Shown piece after piece: positions 33,871-43,563 of a stretch of 64,000 bases of DNA. The translations under genes were made by a program, and so were the position numbers. Each line of letters opens with the position of its first letter. Position 1 is the stretch's first letter. The notes beneath the pieces were generated by a model that saw nothing but the letters and a program-made list of their open reading frames with translations, ran no database searches and was not told the DNA's origin. Origin of the DNA: Candidatus Bathyarchaeum tardum (GTDB lineage Archaea; Thermoproteota; Bathyarchaeia; Bathyarchaeales; Bathyarchaeaceae). The stretch covers positions 62,001 through 126,000 of the forward strand of contig JARVGH010000003.1 in assembly GCA_029762755.1 (NCBI GenBank). The letters run 5' to 3'.

Positions 33871-34311
33871 GTGGAAAGAAGAAAAAAAGGTTCAAGCTTT
33901 GAAGAAATGGAAGAATACTTGCAAAAAATTGAAGAATTAGCACAAGAAGTTATGGCAGCAGCGTTTCCTGAAGGTCCTAGCTGGAACACAGAAACTTGTT
34001 GTCTACATGCCTTATCAAACGTTTTCATTACTCCAAGGGAAGTTATTGTTACCGCAGATCTTCCAAACGTTGCACCAGAAACAGTGAAAGTAACAGCCAT
34101 AAACGAAAAACATATCGAAATAATAGCAAAAATGAAGAAAAAAGTAAACTTCAACGATTTAGGCATATGCCATAGACAAGGGGAGTTCTCGTTTTTGCAT
34201 TGTCAAGGTCATCTGCAAGTAGACATTGACGCAGACAAAATGCAAATTAACTGTGAAGACGGAATACTAGAAGTACGGTTCCCAAGAAAAAACAGGCAAG
34301 AACTAGAATAA
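33871..34311 (+). CDS. Hsp20/alpha-crystallin-like protein
   Basis: The start is GTG at 33871. The N-terminal helix is charged. An alpha-crystallin-like beta domain follows: EVIVTADLPNVAPETVKVTA (compare typical xxxxADLPGVxKExIxVxV), EKHIEIIAKM, and a final DGILEVRFPRK strand. The terminal I-x-I peptide of classical small heat-shock proteins is missing. Several Cys (TCCLHAL, GICH, HCQGH) are unusual for the family. Adjacency to the PAC2 gene suggests co-expression in protein quality control. Confidence 0.75.
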   Translation: MERRKKGSSFEEMEEYLQKIEELAQEVMAAAFPEGPSWNTETCCLHALSNVFITPREVIVTADLPNVAPETVKVTAINEKHIEIIAKMKKKVNFNDLGICHRQGEFSFLHCQGHLQVDIDADKMQINCEDGILEVRFPRKNRQELE

Positions 34312-34341
34312 CAAAATGTTGTGTTTAACAGAAAAGCCCAT

Positions 34342-35301
34342 TTACGATTTATTTTTTGTTACAGATTCCAACGCTGCAGCAACAATTAAAGGAAAAGCGA
34401 TAGTTGCATCGCAGATAACGGTTACTTCTTTGCCTTCAGGTTTTACTTTTCCCCAACTGATTGCCTCTTTTAGGGTGGCTCCACTTAGACCCCCAGGTTC
34501 AGGGCGATCCATAGTAATCTGAATGGCACGGTCTACGCCTTCTCGGAAAGTGTTAGCAAACAAAGCATAATGTTTGGGCCAGCCACCGCCGAGGATTATC
34601 ATTCCTACTTTTTTGGCGTCGTAAACAATGTCAACTATTTTGTGAGTGTCACGAAGAGGGTTAAGTCTCAAGGTGTTATCTTGACCATACATCCACAGAT
34701 GAAAACCAGCAATAGAGTCGACCAATCCAGGACTGATAATAGGAACCCCCTTCTTTGCAGCAGTTGCAAGTATCGAGTTTGGGTCAGAAATATTTATTCC
34801 AAGTTCATAAAGAAGTTCGTTTGTGGATATATTTTCTCGAGTTTTCTCAGGAATTTTTGCTAAAATTTTGGTAATCCATTCTTCTAACCCTTTGAAGGCG
34901 TCTTGTTCAATATAGATGTCGCCGATTCTGCCGATGTCTTGTTCCATTAATTCAGTGTCTTCAGCAAGAAAAGTTCCGATCCAGTGATGGTGCCCAATAG
35001 ATTCAACCATATCATGTACCATGTTAGCGCCAGTAGTAACAACGGCGTGAACATAGCCTTGATCTATCAAATCCCTAATTATTTGGCGCATTCCACCCGG
35101 AACCAAAGCCCCAGCTAAGGTCAAAAATACAGTGTAGTCTTTGTCTGCAAACATTTCGGTTACAATTTCTGTTGCTTTACCAATGTTTCCTCCCCCGAGG
35201 ACTCCGCATTCATTCATTTTGGAAACTAGGCTACCAACTGTTTGAGTGTTATCAAGTTGAATGTGTTTTACACGCTTCAAAGTTATCAGCCACAAGTACA
35301 A
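34342..35301 (-). CDS. dys: Deoxyhypusine synthase
   Basis: It transfers the aminobutyl group of spermidine to a Lys of IF5A. The catalytic Lys lies in the perfect GGGWPKHYAL motif. The NAD-binding parts are LTLAGALVPGGMRQI and TTGANMVHDMVESIGHHHW. No ATG exists at the 5' end: TTG at 35301 is the furthest start and TTG at 35280 an alternative. It lies just downstream of its own substrate gene, eif5a, on the same strand. Confidence 0.95.
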   Translation of the reverse strand: MYLWLITLKRVKHIQLDNTQTVGSLVSKMNECGVLGGGNIGKATEIVTEMFADKDYTVFLTLAGALVPGGMRQIIRDLIDQGYVHAVVTTGANMVHDMVESIGHHHWIGTFLAEDTELMEQDIGRIGDIYIEQDAFKGLEEWITKILAKIPEKTRENISTNELLYELGINISDPNSILATAAKKGVPIISPGLVDSIAGFHLWMYGQDNTLRLNPLRDTHKIVDIVYDAKKVGMIILGGGWPKHYALFANTFREGVDRAIQITMDRPEPGGLSGATLKEAISWGKVKPEGKEVTVICDATIAFPLIVAAALESVTKNKS

Positions 35302-35370
35302 GTGCTAAAAGTGCAATTAAGAACTAAAAAAGGTAGTTACATTACACAAAAAAGGATTTAAAAGGATTGT

Positions 35371-35766
35371 TTAGCCTTTTATTCGGGTTATTCTAGTTCG
35401 ACCTAGAATGTGCCAGTATTCTACTTCAACGCCAGATTCGAGTTTAGATTTGATTTCTTCCTCTTCGGGGTAGGGTGATTCAGTCATTTCGTAGGATTCC
35501 AAGTTCATTAACTGAACAGCAGAAGGCAAAAGAGCAATAACTTGCCCAGTGCTTTTATCGATAATTGGAACATCAACCTGTGCACTTACAGGTTTTACGA
35601 TTGTTTTTTTTGCTTCGTTAAATACGCCTATTGCTACGATTCGAGCCTTTGCAGCCCCATGTTTTCCAGGTTTGGATTTGCTGTAACTCACAATTTTACA
35701 GGGTTCATCATCAATGATTATGTAACTACCAACTTTTAGTTCGCCAACATCCTTAGGTACGCTCAT
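35371..35766 (-). CDS. eif5a: Translation factor aIF5A
   Basis: aIF5A helps the ribosome through difficult peptide bonds and carries hypusine. The modification loop reads [15 protein letters not shown], with the target Lys between Gly and His. The C-terminal OB domain includes [20 protein letters not shown]. The ATG at 35766 gives the normal length of 131 residues. Its modifier gene dys follows 70 bases downstream. Confidence 0.96.
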   Translation of the reverse strand: MSVPKDVGELKVGSYIIIDDEPCKIVSYSKSKPGKHGAAKARIVAIGVFNEAKKTIVKPVSAQVDVPIIDKSTGQVIALLPSAVQLMNLESYEMTESPYPEEEEIKSKLESGVEVEYWHILGRTRITRIKG

Positions 35767-35934
35767 GGTAATTGTTCTCCTGCTAGAAGAATTTCACGCA
35801 TTTCTTCGTTAATAATCTATCGCCTCAAAAAACAAAAGAAAAACTCCAGTAACGTAAAATAAATCATACAACTCCTTATAATACGGAAAAAAATCCTAAA
35901 AAAGAAACAAAACTCCGATTAGAGGCATAAAATA

Positions 35935-36492
35935 TTGAAACACAAAACCCTAGTTCTTGACACTTCCGCATTTATCGGTGGATTTGACCCGCTTTCATTT
36001 CCAGAAAAACAATACACAGTTGATGAAGTCAAAAACGAATTGAACCAAGAATCAATGATTTGGGTGCGTTTCCACACAGCAATTGAAAACGGAAAAATCA
36101 TAATTTTGCAACCCAAAGAAATGTTTTCTCAAGAAGTTCGAGAAGCCTCCAAAAATTTGGGGGACATGCGTTACCTTTCCAAGGCAGACATGCAGGTTTT
36201 GGCATTGGCTTTAGAACTAAAATCTGAAGGGGCAACACCCTTAGTTATAACAGACGATTACTCAATGCAAAATGTCGCAAACAAAATTGAAGTAGAGTTC
36301 ACATCATTAATGACCTTTGGAATAAAAAAGAGGTTCAAATGGATTTTATATTGCCCAGCATGTTACCACAAATATCCGTCTGACTATGAATTTAATTCTT
36401 GTGAAGTATGTGGAACTGAACTTAAACGAAAACCACAGAAAAAATCACGGTTAAGAAAAACAAAGAAGAATGGCGCCGGGGATGGGATTTGA
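35935..36492 (+). CDS. nob1: rRNA maturation endonuclease Nob1
   Basis: Nob1 cuts the 3' end of pre-16S rRNA. The PIN domain starts LVLDTSAFIGGFDP (first Asp), has DEVKNEL and LSKADMQVLALALEL with the central acids, and VITDDYSMQNVA. The C-terminal zinc ribbon is YCPACYHKY...CEVCGTEL. The start is TTG at 35935, with AGAGG at 35921-35925. The last seven codons and the stop lie inside a tRNA-Ser gene on the other strand, so the tail NGAGDGI is encoded by tRNA sequence. Confidence 0.93.
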   Translation: MKHKTLVLDTSAFIGGFDPLSFPEKQYTVDEVKNELNQESMIWVRFHTAIENGKIIILQPKEMFSQEVREASKNLGDMRYLSKADMQVLALALELKSEGATPLVITDDYSMQNVANKIEVEFTSLMTFGIKKRFKWILYCPACYHKYPSDYEFNSCEVCGTELKRKPQKKSRLRKTKKNGAGDGI

Positions 36493-36580
36493 ACCCATGT
36501 GGCGCCAAGCACCACCGGTTTTCTTCTGACACAAAGTGCGTCATTTCGAGACCGGCACATTACCGCTCTGTCACCCCGGC
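36471..36580 (-). tRNA. tRNA-Ser (CGA) with a 24-nt intron
   Basis: On the minus strand acceptor GCCGGGG pairs with CCCCGGC. The discriminator is G and CCA is encoded (36473-36471). The T arm is ATGGG-TTCAAAT-CCCAT. A long variable arm (TGGTG/CGCCA with loop CTTGG) identifies a class II tRNA. The anticodon stem CCGGT/ACCGG encloses CTCGAA plus an insert, anticodon CGA. An intron at the canonical 37/38 site (36544-36521) forms a 7-bp helix (TGACGCA/TGTGTCA) like the central helix of a bulge-helix-bulge. The gene overlaps the 3' end of nob1. Confidence 0.9.
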
Positions 36581-36644
36581 ACAAAAAAGTAGAGCTTTTT
36601 ACAGATTTAAAGCGCTTTCGCCCAAAGTCTTGCTAATCAAATAA

Positions 36645-38204
36645 TTACCCAAAAAAGGTTTGTATCTTTGCATTTTGTTTTTGAAGACAAATATGCTTCA
36701 ACCAATTCTTGTCATCAGTGTTTGGAAAATCTTCTCGGTAATGGGTTCCACGACTTTCAGTTCGGGCATAAGCAGCAGTTGCAATGAGATTGGCTACAGT
36801 TACCATGTTAAGCAACTTAAGAAACCGCGTGTTTACTCCAACCCCACCAATAGAATTTAATCTTGAACGTAAACGATCCAGTTTTCTAAGCATCAAAATG
36901 ATATTTTCTTCATTACGAATAATCCCGATGTAATCCCACATAGATTTTCGTAAATCAGCTTTGAGGTAAGTTAGTTCTGGAGTGTCGATGTTTGCGAAAC
37001 TTACAGTGTTCTGAGTTGATGTGTAAATCGAATTTTTCAAATAATTTTTGGCTTTTTTTGCCCCCAAAGTAGAAAAAACCACAGACTCTAACAAAGAATT
37101 GCTAGCAAGCCTGTTAGCACCGTGAACTCCAGTGCAGGTGCATTCTCCAAATGTTAAAAGATTACCAACAGAAGTTTCACCATACTCGTTTGTTTTAATT
37201 CCTCCACAAAGATAATGAGCGGCAGGAGAAACAGGAATTAAATCTTTAGTAATGTCAAGATCATACTTCAAGCACTCATTGTAAATCATGGGAAAACGAT
37301 CTAAAATAAATTCTTCACCTTTGTGACGAAAATCCAAATAGACAGGTCCAGTTTTGAGTTCATTAAAAATTGTCCGAGCAATAATATCTCGAGGAGCCAG
37401 ATCGCCCATGGGGTCATGTTCTAACATGAAACGTCTACCATCCTGGTTTACTAAAATTGCCCCTTCACCACGAAGAGACTCGGAAATCAAAAAATGAGGG
37501 GCGCCAAGCTTGTTTAAAGTCGTTGGATGAAACTGCACAAACTCCATATCCTCAACAATAGCTCCAGCTCTGAATGCAATTGCTATGCCGTCTCCAGTTG
37601 CAATTTCAGGGTTTGAAGTGTTCAAGTAAAGATAACCCACGCCCCCAGTTGCTAATACTGTTACCCGAGCAAAAATATCAAAGATACAACGGTTAGGAAT
37701 GTCTAGCATTTTTGCTCCGAGGCATTTACCGTCTTTTATTAGAAGATCAACGGCGTAACAGTTTTCAAAAACTTGAATGTCCTTGTGTTCCCGAACATTT
37801 TCCGTCATTTTTTGCTCAATTTCTTTTCCGGTAGTATCCCCAGAATGAAGAACCCGGGCAATGCTATGACCCCCTTCTGTAGTTGAATGAAGGATATCAT
37901 CTTCTGTGTCAAAATTTACCCCAAAAGAAAGAAGGTTTTGTATAGCTTCAGGACCATGTTCAGCAAGGATTTTTACCATTCGTTTGTTTGACAATCCAGA
38001 ACCAACAGTCAAAGTGTCGTCGATATGAGACTGAATAGAGTCGTCTTTTCGGGTTACAGCAGCAATTCCACCCTGAGCAAGGTTGGTATTGGATTCCATA
38101 ATTTCTTTTTTTGTTACAAGGGTTACTTCCCCATATTTAGCAACTTTAAGGGCAAAATTTAATCCAGCAATACCGCTGCCGACAACTAAAAAATCAGTTT
38201 TCAA
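36645..38204 (-). CDS. nadB: L-aspartate oxidase
   Basis: NadB oxidises aspartate to iminoaspartate in NAD synthesis. The FAD site is FLVVGSGIAGLNFALKVA. NTNLAQGGIAAV and the catalytic His/Arg region HSGDTTGKEI, EFVQFHPTTL and GGIKTNEYGETSVGNLLTFG are NadB features. The C-terminus is a helical domain. The start is TTG at 38204, overlapping the nadC stop (TTGA). Third gene of nadA-nadC-nadB. Confidence 0.95.
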   Translation of the reverse strand: MKTDFLVVGSGIAGLNFALKVAKYGEVTLVTKKEIMESNTNLAQGGIAAVTRKDDSIQSHIDDTLTVGSGLSNKRMVKILAEHGPEAIQNLLSFGVNFDTEDDILHSTTEGGHSIARVLHSGDTTGKEIEQKMTENVREHKDIQVFENCYAVDLLIKDGKCLGAKMLDIPNRCIFDIFARVTVLATGGVGYLYLNTSNPEIATGDGIAIAFRAGAIVEDMEFVQFHPTTLNKLGAPHFLISESLRGEGAILVNQDGRRFMLEHDPMGDLAPRDIIARTIFNELKTGPVYLDFRHKGEEFILDRFPMIYNECLKYDLDITKDLIPVSPAAHYLCGGIKTNEYGETSVGNLLTFGECTCTGVHGANRLASNSLLESVVFSTLGAKKAKNYLKNSIYTSTQNTVSFANIDTPELTYLKADLRKSMWDYIGIIRNEENIILMLRKLDRLRSRLNSIGGVGVNTRFLKLLNMVTVANLIATAAYARTESRGTHYREDFPNTDDKNWLKHICLQKQNAKIQTFFG

Positions 38205-39157
38205 AGGGTCATCTCCAAACTCAGGTCTAAGGCTTTCACGGAATGAGTCAGATACCCCATGGACACTACATCAACCCCAGTTTTAGCGTATTCGTGCACA
38301 TTTTTAGGAGTTATGTCACCTGAAGCTTCCAATAATAGATTGTCGTAAAGGTTGCTTTCACGAAGAGTCTCCATAGTTTCTTGGATTAATGTAGGATTCA
38401 TGTTGTCAAGCATAATAACACAAGGTTTTTTCATTTTTAATACATCAAAAGTTTGAGCAGCAGTTAGAGCCTCTTCGTGAGATGTAACTTCAATTTCAAC
38501 AAAATCGATATTATCTAAAAATTTTGATGCTCTAGTTAATGCAGTTTCAATGTAAGCAGTTATTCCTTCGTTTTTCAAGGCCTCCAAATGATTATCCTTG
38601 ATTAAAATGGCATCCCAAAGACCAAAACGATGAGTTAAACCGCCACCCAAGAAAACTGCTTTCTTGTCAAGATAACGCAAAAGGGTCTTTCGCGTTGCAG
38701 CAATTTTGGTTTGATATTTTTTGAGGGAATCAACTAAATGTTTAGTCTCTGTGGCGATTCCGGACATTCTTTGTAAAACGTTCAAACATATTCGTTCGGT
38801 TGATAGAATGTCTTTTTTCCCACCTTGAAGAGTTAAGACCAAATCGCCTTTATTCACTTTTCGTCCATCGTTTACATGAGCTTTAACTTCAAGACCATTT
38901 TTTTTTAGAAACCAACATGTTTCTGCAAGACCTGCAATAACTCCAACTGATTTTGTGTACAAAAAACCAGTCGTCAGTTTATTTTTTGTTAAAATTGCGT
39001 TACTAGTAATATCTCCTGTGTACACGTCGTCATTGTATTCTCGATTAAAAAAACCGGTTAACCAACTAAGATATTTCTCGTTGCTTAAGGTTAGTTTATT
39101 TCCTTTCTGGTAGGCGAGTTCAACAAGATTTTGCCTGTCCAAAACATCAAGCCACAT
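38201..39157 (-). CDS. nadC: Nicotinate-nucleotide pyrophosphorylase (quinolinate phosphoribosyltransferase)
   Basis: NadC converts quinolinate and PRPP to nicotinate mononucleotide. Family motifs: DVYTGDITSNAIL, ERICLNVLQRMSGIATETK, AATRKTLLRYLDKKAVFLGG, HRFGLWDAILIKDNHL, and CVIMLDNMNPTL. At 318 residues it is somewhat longer than usual at the N-terminus. The ATG at 39157 lies inside the end of nadA. Confidence 0.94.
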   Translation of the reverse strand: MWLDVLDRQNLVELAYQKGNKLTLSNEKYLSWLTGFFNREYNDDVYTGDITSNAILTKNKLTTGFLYTKSVGVIAGLAETCWFLKKNGLEVKAHVNDGRKVNKGDLVLTLQGGKKDILSTERICLNVLQRMSGIATETKHLVDSLKKYQTKIAATRKTLLRYLDKKAVFLGGGLTHRFGLWDAILIKDNHLEALKNEGITAYIETALTRASKFLDNIDFVEIEVTSHEEALTAAQTFDVLKMKKPCVIMLDNMNPTLIQETMETLRESNLYDNLLLEASGDITPKNVHEYAKTGVDVVSMGYLTHSVKALDLSLEMTL

Positions 39158-40055
39158 TCAACATTCTATCCAAAGCCTTCTTGGCCCTGACCCTTATATT
39201 TTCTGGAATTACGACTTTAAACTGCTCCTTTTCGATGGAAGCTAAAACAAGCTCCAAAGTAGTTTTTTTCATTTGCAAACAAGTTCCCCCAGGAGGAGCT
39301 TGATAAAACGTTTTTTCTGGAAATATTTGCCGTAGCCGTTCAACCACACCAATTTCAGTAGCAATAATGAAAACAGTATCTGAACTGCCTTTTACGTAGT
39401 TAATCATTCCAGTTGTGCTAAAAACTTCGTCAGCTAAATTCACAACTTCTGGAACACATTCTGGGTGAACCAAAACTTTTGCATCCACATGTTTAACTTT
39501 AGCGTGGAAAATTCCCGCGGGGGAGAATTTGTTATGAACATAACACCAGCCATTCCAAGGGATAATTTGTTTGTCAGTGTTGCGCATCACATAATTTGCC
39601 AAGTTAGAATCGGGAACAAAAATTACTTTTTTTCCAGCCAAAGAATTAACCACGTTAACGGCGTTTGCGCTGGTGCAGCAAATATCTGATTCTGCTTTAA
39701 CTTCAGCAGTTGTATTGACATAACTCACAACAGAAGCATCAGGATGTTTAGCCTTTAATTCCCGTAAACCATCAACGTCAACCATTGCAGCCATTGGACA
39801 ATTAGCTAGTTTTGTTGGAATTAAAACTATTTTTGTGGGATTTAAAATGTAAGCAGATTCAGCCATGAAATCAACACCACAGAAAACTATGATTTCTGCG
39901 TCAGTTTTTGTTGCTTGTTTGCTTAGTCCGTAAGAGTCACCAATGAAATCTGCAACTTCGTAAATTTCGGGTCGCTGATAAACGTGAGCTAAAATTACTG
40001 CATTTTTCTGTTTTTTTAGCCGGTTTATTTTTTCAATTAGGTTCTTTTGTTCCAT
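39147..40055 (-). CDS. nadA: Quinolinate synthase
   Basis: NadA condenses iminoaspartate with dihydroxyacetone phosphate using a [4Fe-4S] cluster. Three candidate Cys ligands are seen in ANCPMAAMVD, HPECVPEV and GGTCLQM. The His in ILAHVYQRPEI and VFCGVDFMAES are also typical. The ATG at 40055 gives the MEQKNLIEKI start expected for the family. ATG 40073 and TTG 40097 are upstream alternatives without good ribosome-binding sites. Head of the NAD operon. Confidence 0.94.
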   Translation of the reverse strand: MEQKNLIEKINRLKKQKNAVILAHVYQRPEIYEVADFIGDSYGLSKQATKTDAEIIVFCGVDFMAESAYILNPTKIVLIPTKLANCPMAAMVDVDGLRELKAKHPDASVVSYVNTTAEVKAESDICCTSANAVNVVNSLAGKKVIFVPDSNLANYVMRNTDKQIIPWNGWCYVHNKFSPAGIFHAKVKHVDAKVLVHPECVPEVVNLADEVFSTTGMINYVKGSSDTVFIIATEIGVVERLRQIFPEKTFYQAPPGGTCLQMKKTTLELVLASIEKEQFKVVIPENIRVRAKKALDRMLNVA

Positions 40056-40341
40056 TTGCCACACGCTTACCATAAAAACTAGAAGGCAATCTGACAATTA
40101 AATATATCAGGACCGTTTTGGAATTACAAGATCGCAGAATGTTTAGACCGTCATTGTAAATTTAACGAATCATAGAGGCAGTAGAAAGAATATGAATACC
40201 TATTTCAGGAGGAGGATCAACAAAAGTTGACTAAAAAATAGTAATTTCAAAAACGTTTTGTTCAAATTTAAGAACAGAGTTAATAGGATACTTGGTGTAT
40301 AATACCGTTTCAACAGAGGGATATAAACGACACAAGAAATT

Positions 40342-41886
40342 ATGAGTGAATCTAACAAGCTACAGCAAGCTGTTTCGTTCACGATATCTTCAGGATTCCA
40401 GTTAGATAAAGAGGCTTTCGAATTCTTAGATAATATTGCAAAAACAGAAGATCCCCTTTATCTCATGGAAGAAGTTATCAAAAAAATCAGAAATTCATCA
40501 CAAAAACCTCTGTTTATCGATCGAAGTTATCTAGAAGACATTAAATTAGAACCGTGTATTGGAAAAAGGGATTTAGTTGAACCTGATTCAGGTTCAATTA
40601 GTATTCAATCAAGAAAAACCTTTAGAGCATACGCCAAAGATGTGGATGAAGATGTTAAAGTTTTACTGGACCCAACCAAAAGCAGCTGTACCACAGGAAC
40701 AATCAAAGAATACATGCAATATTTTCAGGACCGTTTCGAACGGTTAAAAAAAGTTCTGAGAAAAAGAATGGATGTGAAGAATGCTGTTCCTATTTCTGTT
40801 GCTTTAAAGGCGCCAATGAAGTCAAAAGTTAACATTATTGGAATGGTTACAGAAAAAATTGAAGTAAAGGATAAGCTCTTCGTGAGAATGGAGGACCTAG
40901 AAGCAAATGCCACGGTTCTTGTGTCCCCTAATTTGGAAAAAGAAATTATTGAAAAAGCAAGATCCCTGATTCTAGATCAAGTAGTTTGTGTAAATGCCGT
41001 AAAAGGAAACAATGACTTAATTATTGCCAAAGATTTCATTTTGCCAGAAATGCCACAAAAAACTCCTCATAGAGCAGATATTCCAGTTTATGCGGCGTTA
41101 TTGTCAGATATTCATGTTGGAAGTAACAAGTTTATGGAAAAAGAGTTTAATCAATTTTTGCTTTGGTTAAAAGGAGAAAAAGGCAATGATAAACTACGGG
41201 AATTTGCAGGTCATATTAAGTATTTGGTTATTGCAGGAGATATTGTAGATGGAATTGGCATATATCCAGACCAGCTAGACGAGTTAACTATTTCAGATAT
41301 TTATGAACAATACAGTCATGCAGCCAAACTTTTGGAGCAGGTTCCTGATTACATAAAAATTTTTGTTATTCCAGGAAACCATGATGCCTCCAGAAAAGCA
41401 TTACCACAACCTGCGTTACCTAAAGATTACATCGAACCCCTGCAGGAAGCTCGAGAAATTTATTCCCTTGGGAATCCTTCAACAATAAGCCTTCATGGAG
41501 TAGAGGTGCTTGCATTTCACGGAAGAAGTTTAGATGATATTGCGGCTTTTGCTCCAAACGTCAGTTTTGACACCCCAGACAAATCAATGAAACTGTTACT
41601 TAAAGCTAGACATCTCGCGCCAATTTACGGAGAAAGAACCCCAATAGCTCCAGAAAAAAGGGATTTCATGGTTATCGAAAGACCCCCAGACATCTTTCAT
41701 GCTGGACATGTTCACATTCTCAAATGCAATAGATATCGAGGAACTTTAATTGTAAACTCAGGTGCATGGCAAGAACAAACAGATTTTCAACAAAAAATGG
41801 GACTTGTTCCAACTCCAGGAATAGTTCCAATAGTAAACTTGCAAAAATCTACTATTTCAACAATAGATTTTACTGAACCCTGGTAA
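40342..41886 (+). CDS. dp1: DNA polymerase D small subunit DP1
   Basis: DP1 carries the 3'-5' proofreading exonuclease of PolD. The 514-residue protein has an N-terminal helical domain, an OB fold (about 150-230) and a calcineurin-like phosphoesterase domain with an intact metal set: LSDIHVG (D256, H258), AGDIVDG (D300), PGNHD (345-348), FHGRS (H393) and GHVH (456-458). The C-terminal tail is short. It converges with cdc6. The large subunit DP2 is at 50700. Confidence 0.95.
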   Translation: MSESNKLQQAVSFTISSGFQLDKEAFEFLDNIAKTEDPLYLMEEVIKKIRNSSQKPLFIDRSYLEDIKLEPCIGKRDLVEPDSGSISIQSRKTFRAYAKDVDEDVKVLLDPTKSSCTTGTIKEYMQYFQDRFERLKKVLRKRMDVKNAVPISVALKAPMKSKVNIIGMVTEKIEVKDKLFVRMEDLEANATVLVSPNLEKEIIEKARSLILDQVVCVNAVKGNNDLIIAKDFILPEMPQKTPHRADIPVYAALLSDIHVGSNKFMEKEFNQFLLWLKGEKGNDKLREFAGHIKYLVIAGDIVDGIGIYPDQLDELTISDIYEQYSHAAKLLEQVPDYIKIFVIPGNHDASRKALPQPALPKDYIEPLQEAREIYSLGNPSTISLHGVEVLAFHGRSLDDIAAFAPNVSFDTPDKSMKLLLKARHLAPIYGERTPIAPEKRDFMVIERPPDIFHAGHVHILKCNRYRGTLIVNSGAWQEQTDFQQKMGLVPTPGIVPIVNLQKSTISTIDFTEPW

Positions 41887-41916
41887 GCAAACCATTTGAA
41901 AACAAAAATTTTTATT

Positions 41917-43173
41917 TTAGTGGGCTCCGAAACAGGTTGGAACATAACTTAACAGATCATGAAATCTGTCATTATTCATGAATACATTTCTTACAAGAGT
42001 GCGACCAATCCCCAAACGGATTTTTTTTGTGCGCCCATGTCGACCCATACTAACGACACGAGCATTTAACAGACCAATCATGTCCAATTCACTGATTAAT
42101 CCACTTACACGTCTTTGAGTAAGAGGTGAAAGCCCATATTGGTCACATAGTTCAGAATATATTTCATAAATATCTCCAGTAATTGTGTAACTCATTTTAG
42201 TTTTACCCAACAAATATACACTACACAATACTAACTTTGAATGCACAGGAAGATTTTCTAAAGCCTCCACGATGCGGTCGTGTTCTACACGTTTTTCTGC
42301 TTCTCGGACATGTTTTTCAGTAACTGAATCTGTGCCTTCTCGTTCTGATAATTCCCCAGCAACCCGCAAAAGATCCAGGGCTCTACGAGCGTCCCCATGT
42401 TCTGCTGCAGCTAATGCAGCACACAAGGCCACGGCACTATCGGTCAGGGCACCATCAGAAAAAGCGATTTTTGCCCGTCTCCATAGAATGTCTTGAAGTT
42501 CAGCTGCATCATAAGGTCGGAAAACGATTTCTTCTTCACTTAATGAGCTTAATACACGGGGATCCAAAAATTCTTTGAAGCGTAAGTCGTTTGAAATTCC
42601 AATTATTGATGTTCGACCATGACGAAGAGTCTCATTAACACGAGTTAATTCATAAAGAAGGGTATCGCCACGGGTTTTAATCAGGGCGTCAATTTCGTCA
42701 AGGACCACAATGAAAATTTTTCGTTGCTTATCGAGCCCTTTTTTGAAGCGATCAAACACTTCTCCAACAGCAATCCCAGTAAAAGGAACTTTGACATCTA
42801 AAGCGTCACAGAGGCTTGAAAGAACTCGATATTCCGTGCCTGCTAAACGGCAATTAACGTAGCAGACTTCAATAGGTCTTTTTAGTTGTTGTGCTTTAAA
42901 AGCGAGTTTATTTAAAACAAATTTTGTTACCGCTGTTTTTCCTGTTCCAGTTTTTCCATAAATAAACACATTAGAACAGGGAGAACTGCGTAATACAGGG
43001 GCTACGATACCACCTAAGCATTGGATTTGTGTATCACGATGGGGGAGTTTATCTGGGATATAATCATGACGTAATACTTCTCGGTCGTTAAAAATGTTGG
43101 TATTACTCAGAAAACGGTCGAAAACGTCTTCAAGAGTATCAATTTTAGGCAGTGTTGTAAACTCCTCTAACAA
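41917..43173 (-). CDS. cdc6: Orc1/Cdc6 replication initiator
   Basis: Orc1/Cdc6 binds ORB elements and loads MCM. The 418-residue protein has the AAA+ core with Walker A YGKTGTGKTA, Walker B FIVVLDEIDAL, sensor SIIGISNDLRF and arginine finger region LDPRVLSSL, followed by HGDARRALDLLRVAGEL. The C-terminal winged helix is around SPLTQRRVSGLISELDMIGL. It directly borders a gap with ORB-like sequences, as expected for an initiator next to its origin. Confidence 0.96.
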   Translation of the reverse strand: MLEEFTTLPKIDTLEDVFDRFLSNTNIFNDREVLRHDYIPDKLPHRDTQIQCLGGIVAPVLRSSPCSNVFIYGKTGTGKTAVTKFVLNKLAFKAQQLKRPIEVCYVNCRLAGTEYRVLSSLCDALDVKVPFTGIAVGEVFDRFKKGLDKQRKIFIVVLDEIDALIKTRGDTLLYELTRVNETLRHGRTSIIGISNDLRFKEFLDPRVLSSLSEEEIVFRPYDAAELQDILWRRAKIAFSDGALTDSAVALCAALAAAEHGDARRALDLLRVAGELSEREGTDSVTEKHVREAEKRVEHDRIVEALENLPVHSKLVLCSVYLLGKTKMSYTITGDIYEIYSELCDQYGLSPLTQRRVSGLISELDMIGLLNARVVSMGRHGRTKKIRLGIGRTLVRNVFMNNDRFHDLLSYVPTCFGAH

Positions 43174-43329
43174 GTAATAGAATTATTGCCTCGATAGGTT
43201 TTCCAGTAGATAAAATGTGTCGTAAAAAAAAGTAAACAAAAACCACAAAATCCTAAAGGGGGACTAAAGTTTTGGGATAATCCTGATTTTAAGTTAATAT
43301 TAGATATAAAAAATCTTTTAGTGACACTC

Positions 43330-43354
43330 GGACCCCTTAATTTCGGGTGGAAAA
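43330..43354 (-). promoter_or_regulatory. ORB-like element, degenerate
   Basis: On the minus strand it reads TTTTCCACCCGAAATTAAGG followed by GGTCC. It keeps the TTCCA...GAAA and AAGGGG parts of the origin recognition box but differs in the centre. Confidence 0.5.
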
Positions 43355-43540
43355 ATTAAGGTGAATTCTTGGTGTAAAACTAAAAAGAATCAATAATTAC
43401 GAAGATAATATTATATTAAAAAAGAATCTCATTGGTGCTATACTCAGAATTAATATATAATTTTATTTATAAAAAAAATTAGAGTTAATTCTACATTATT
43501 TTATGTTTACAACTTTTTTAAAACGTAGAATTATTTTTTT

Positions 43541-43563
43541 GTTACAATGGAAACTAAGGGGTC
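43541..43563 (+). promoter_or_regulatory. ORB element, plus orientation
   Basis: It reads GTTACAATGGAAACTAAGGG followed by GTC. The core TGGAAAC plus the G string (AAGGGG) is the signature of the archaeal origin recognition box bound by Orc1/Cdc6. Confidence 0.75.

Noticed and set aside
36384-36584. Minus-strand reading frames across tRNA-Ser
   Set aside because: They coincide with the tRNA and the end of nob1 and show no protein-like features.
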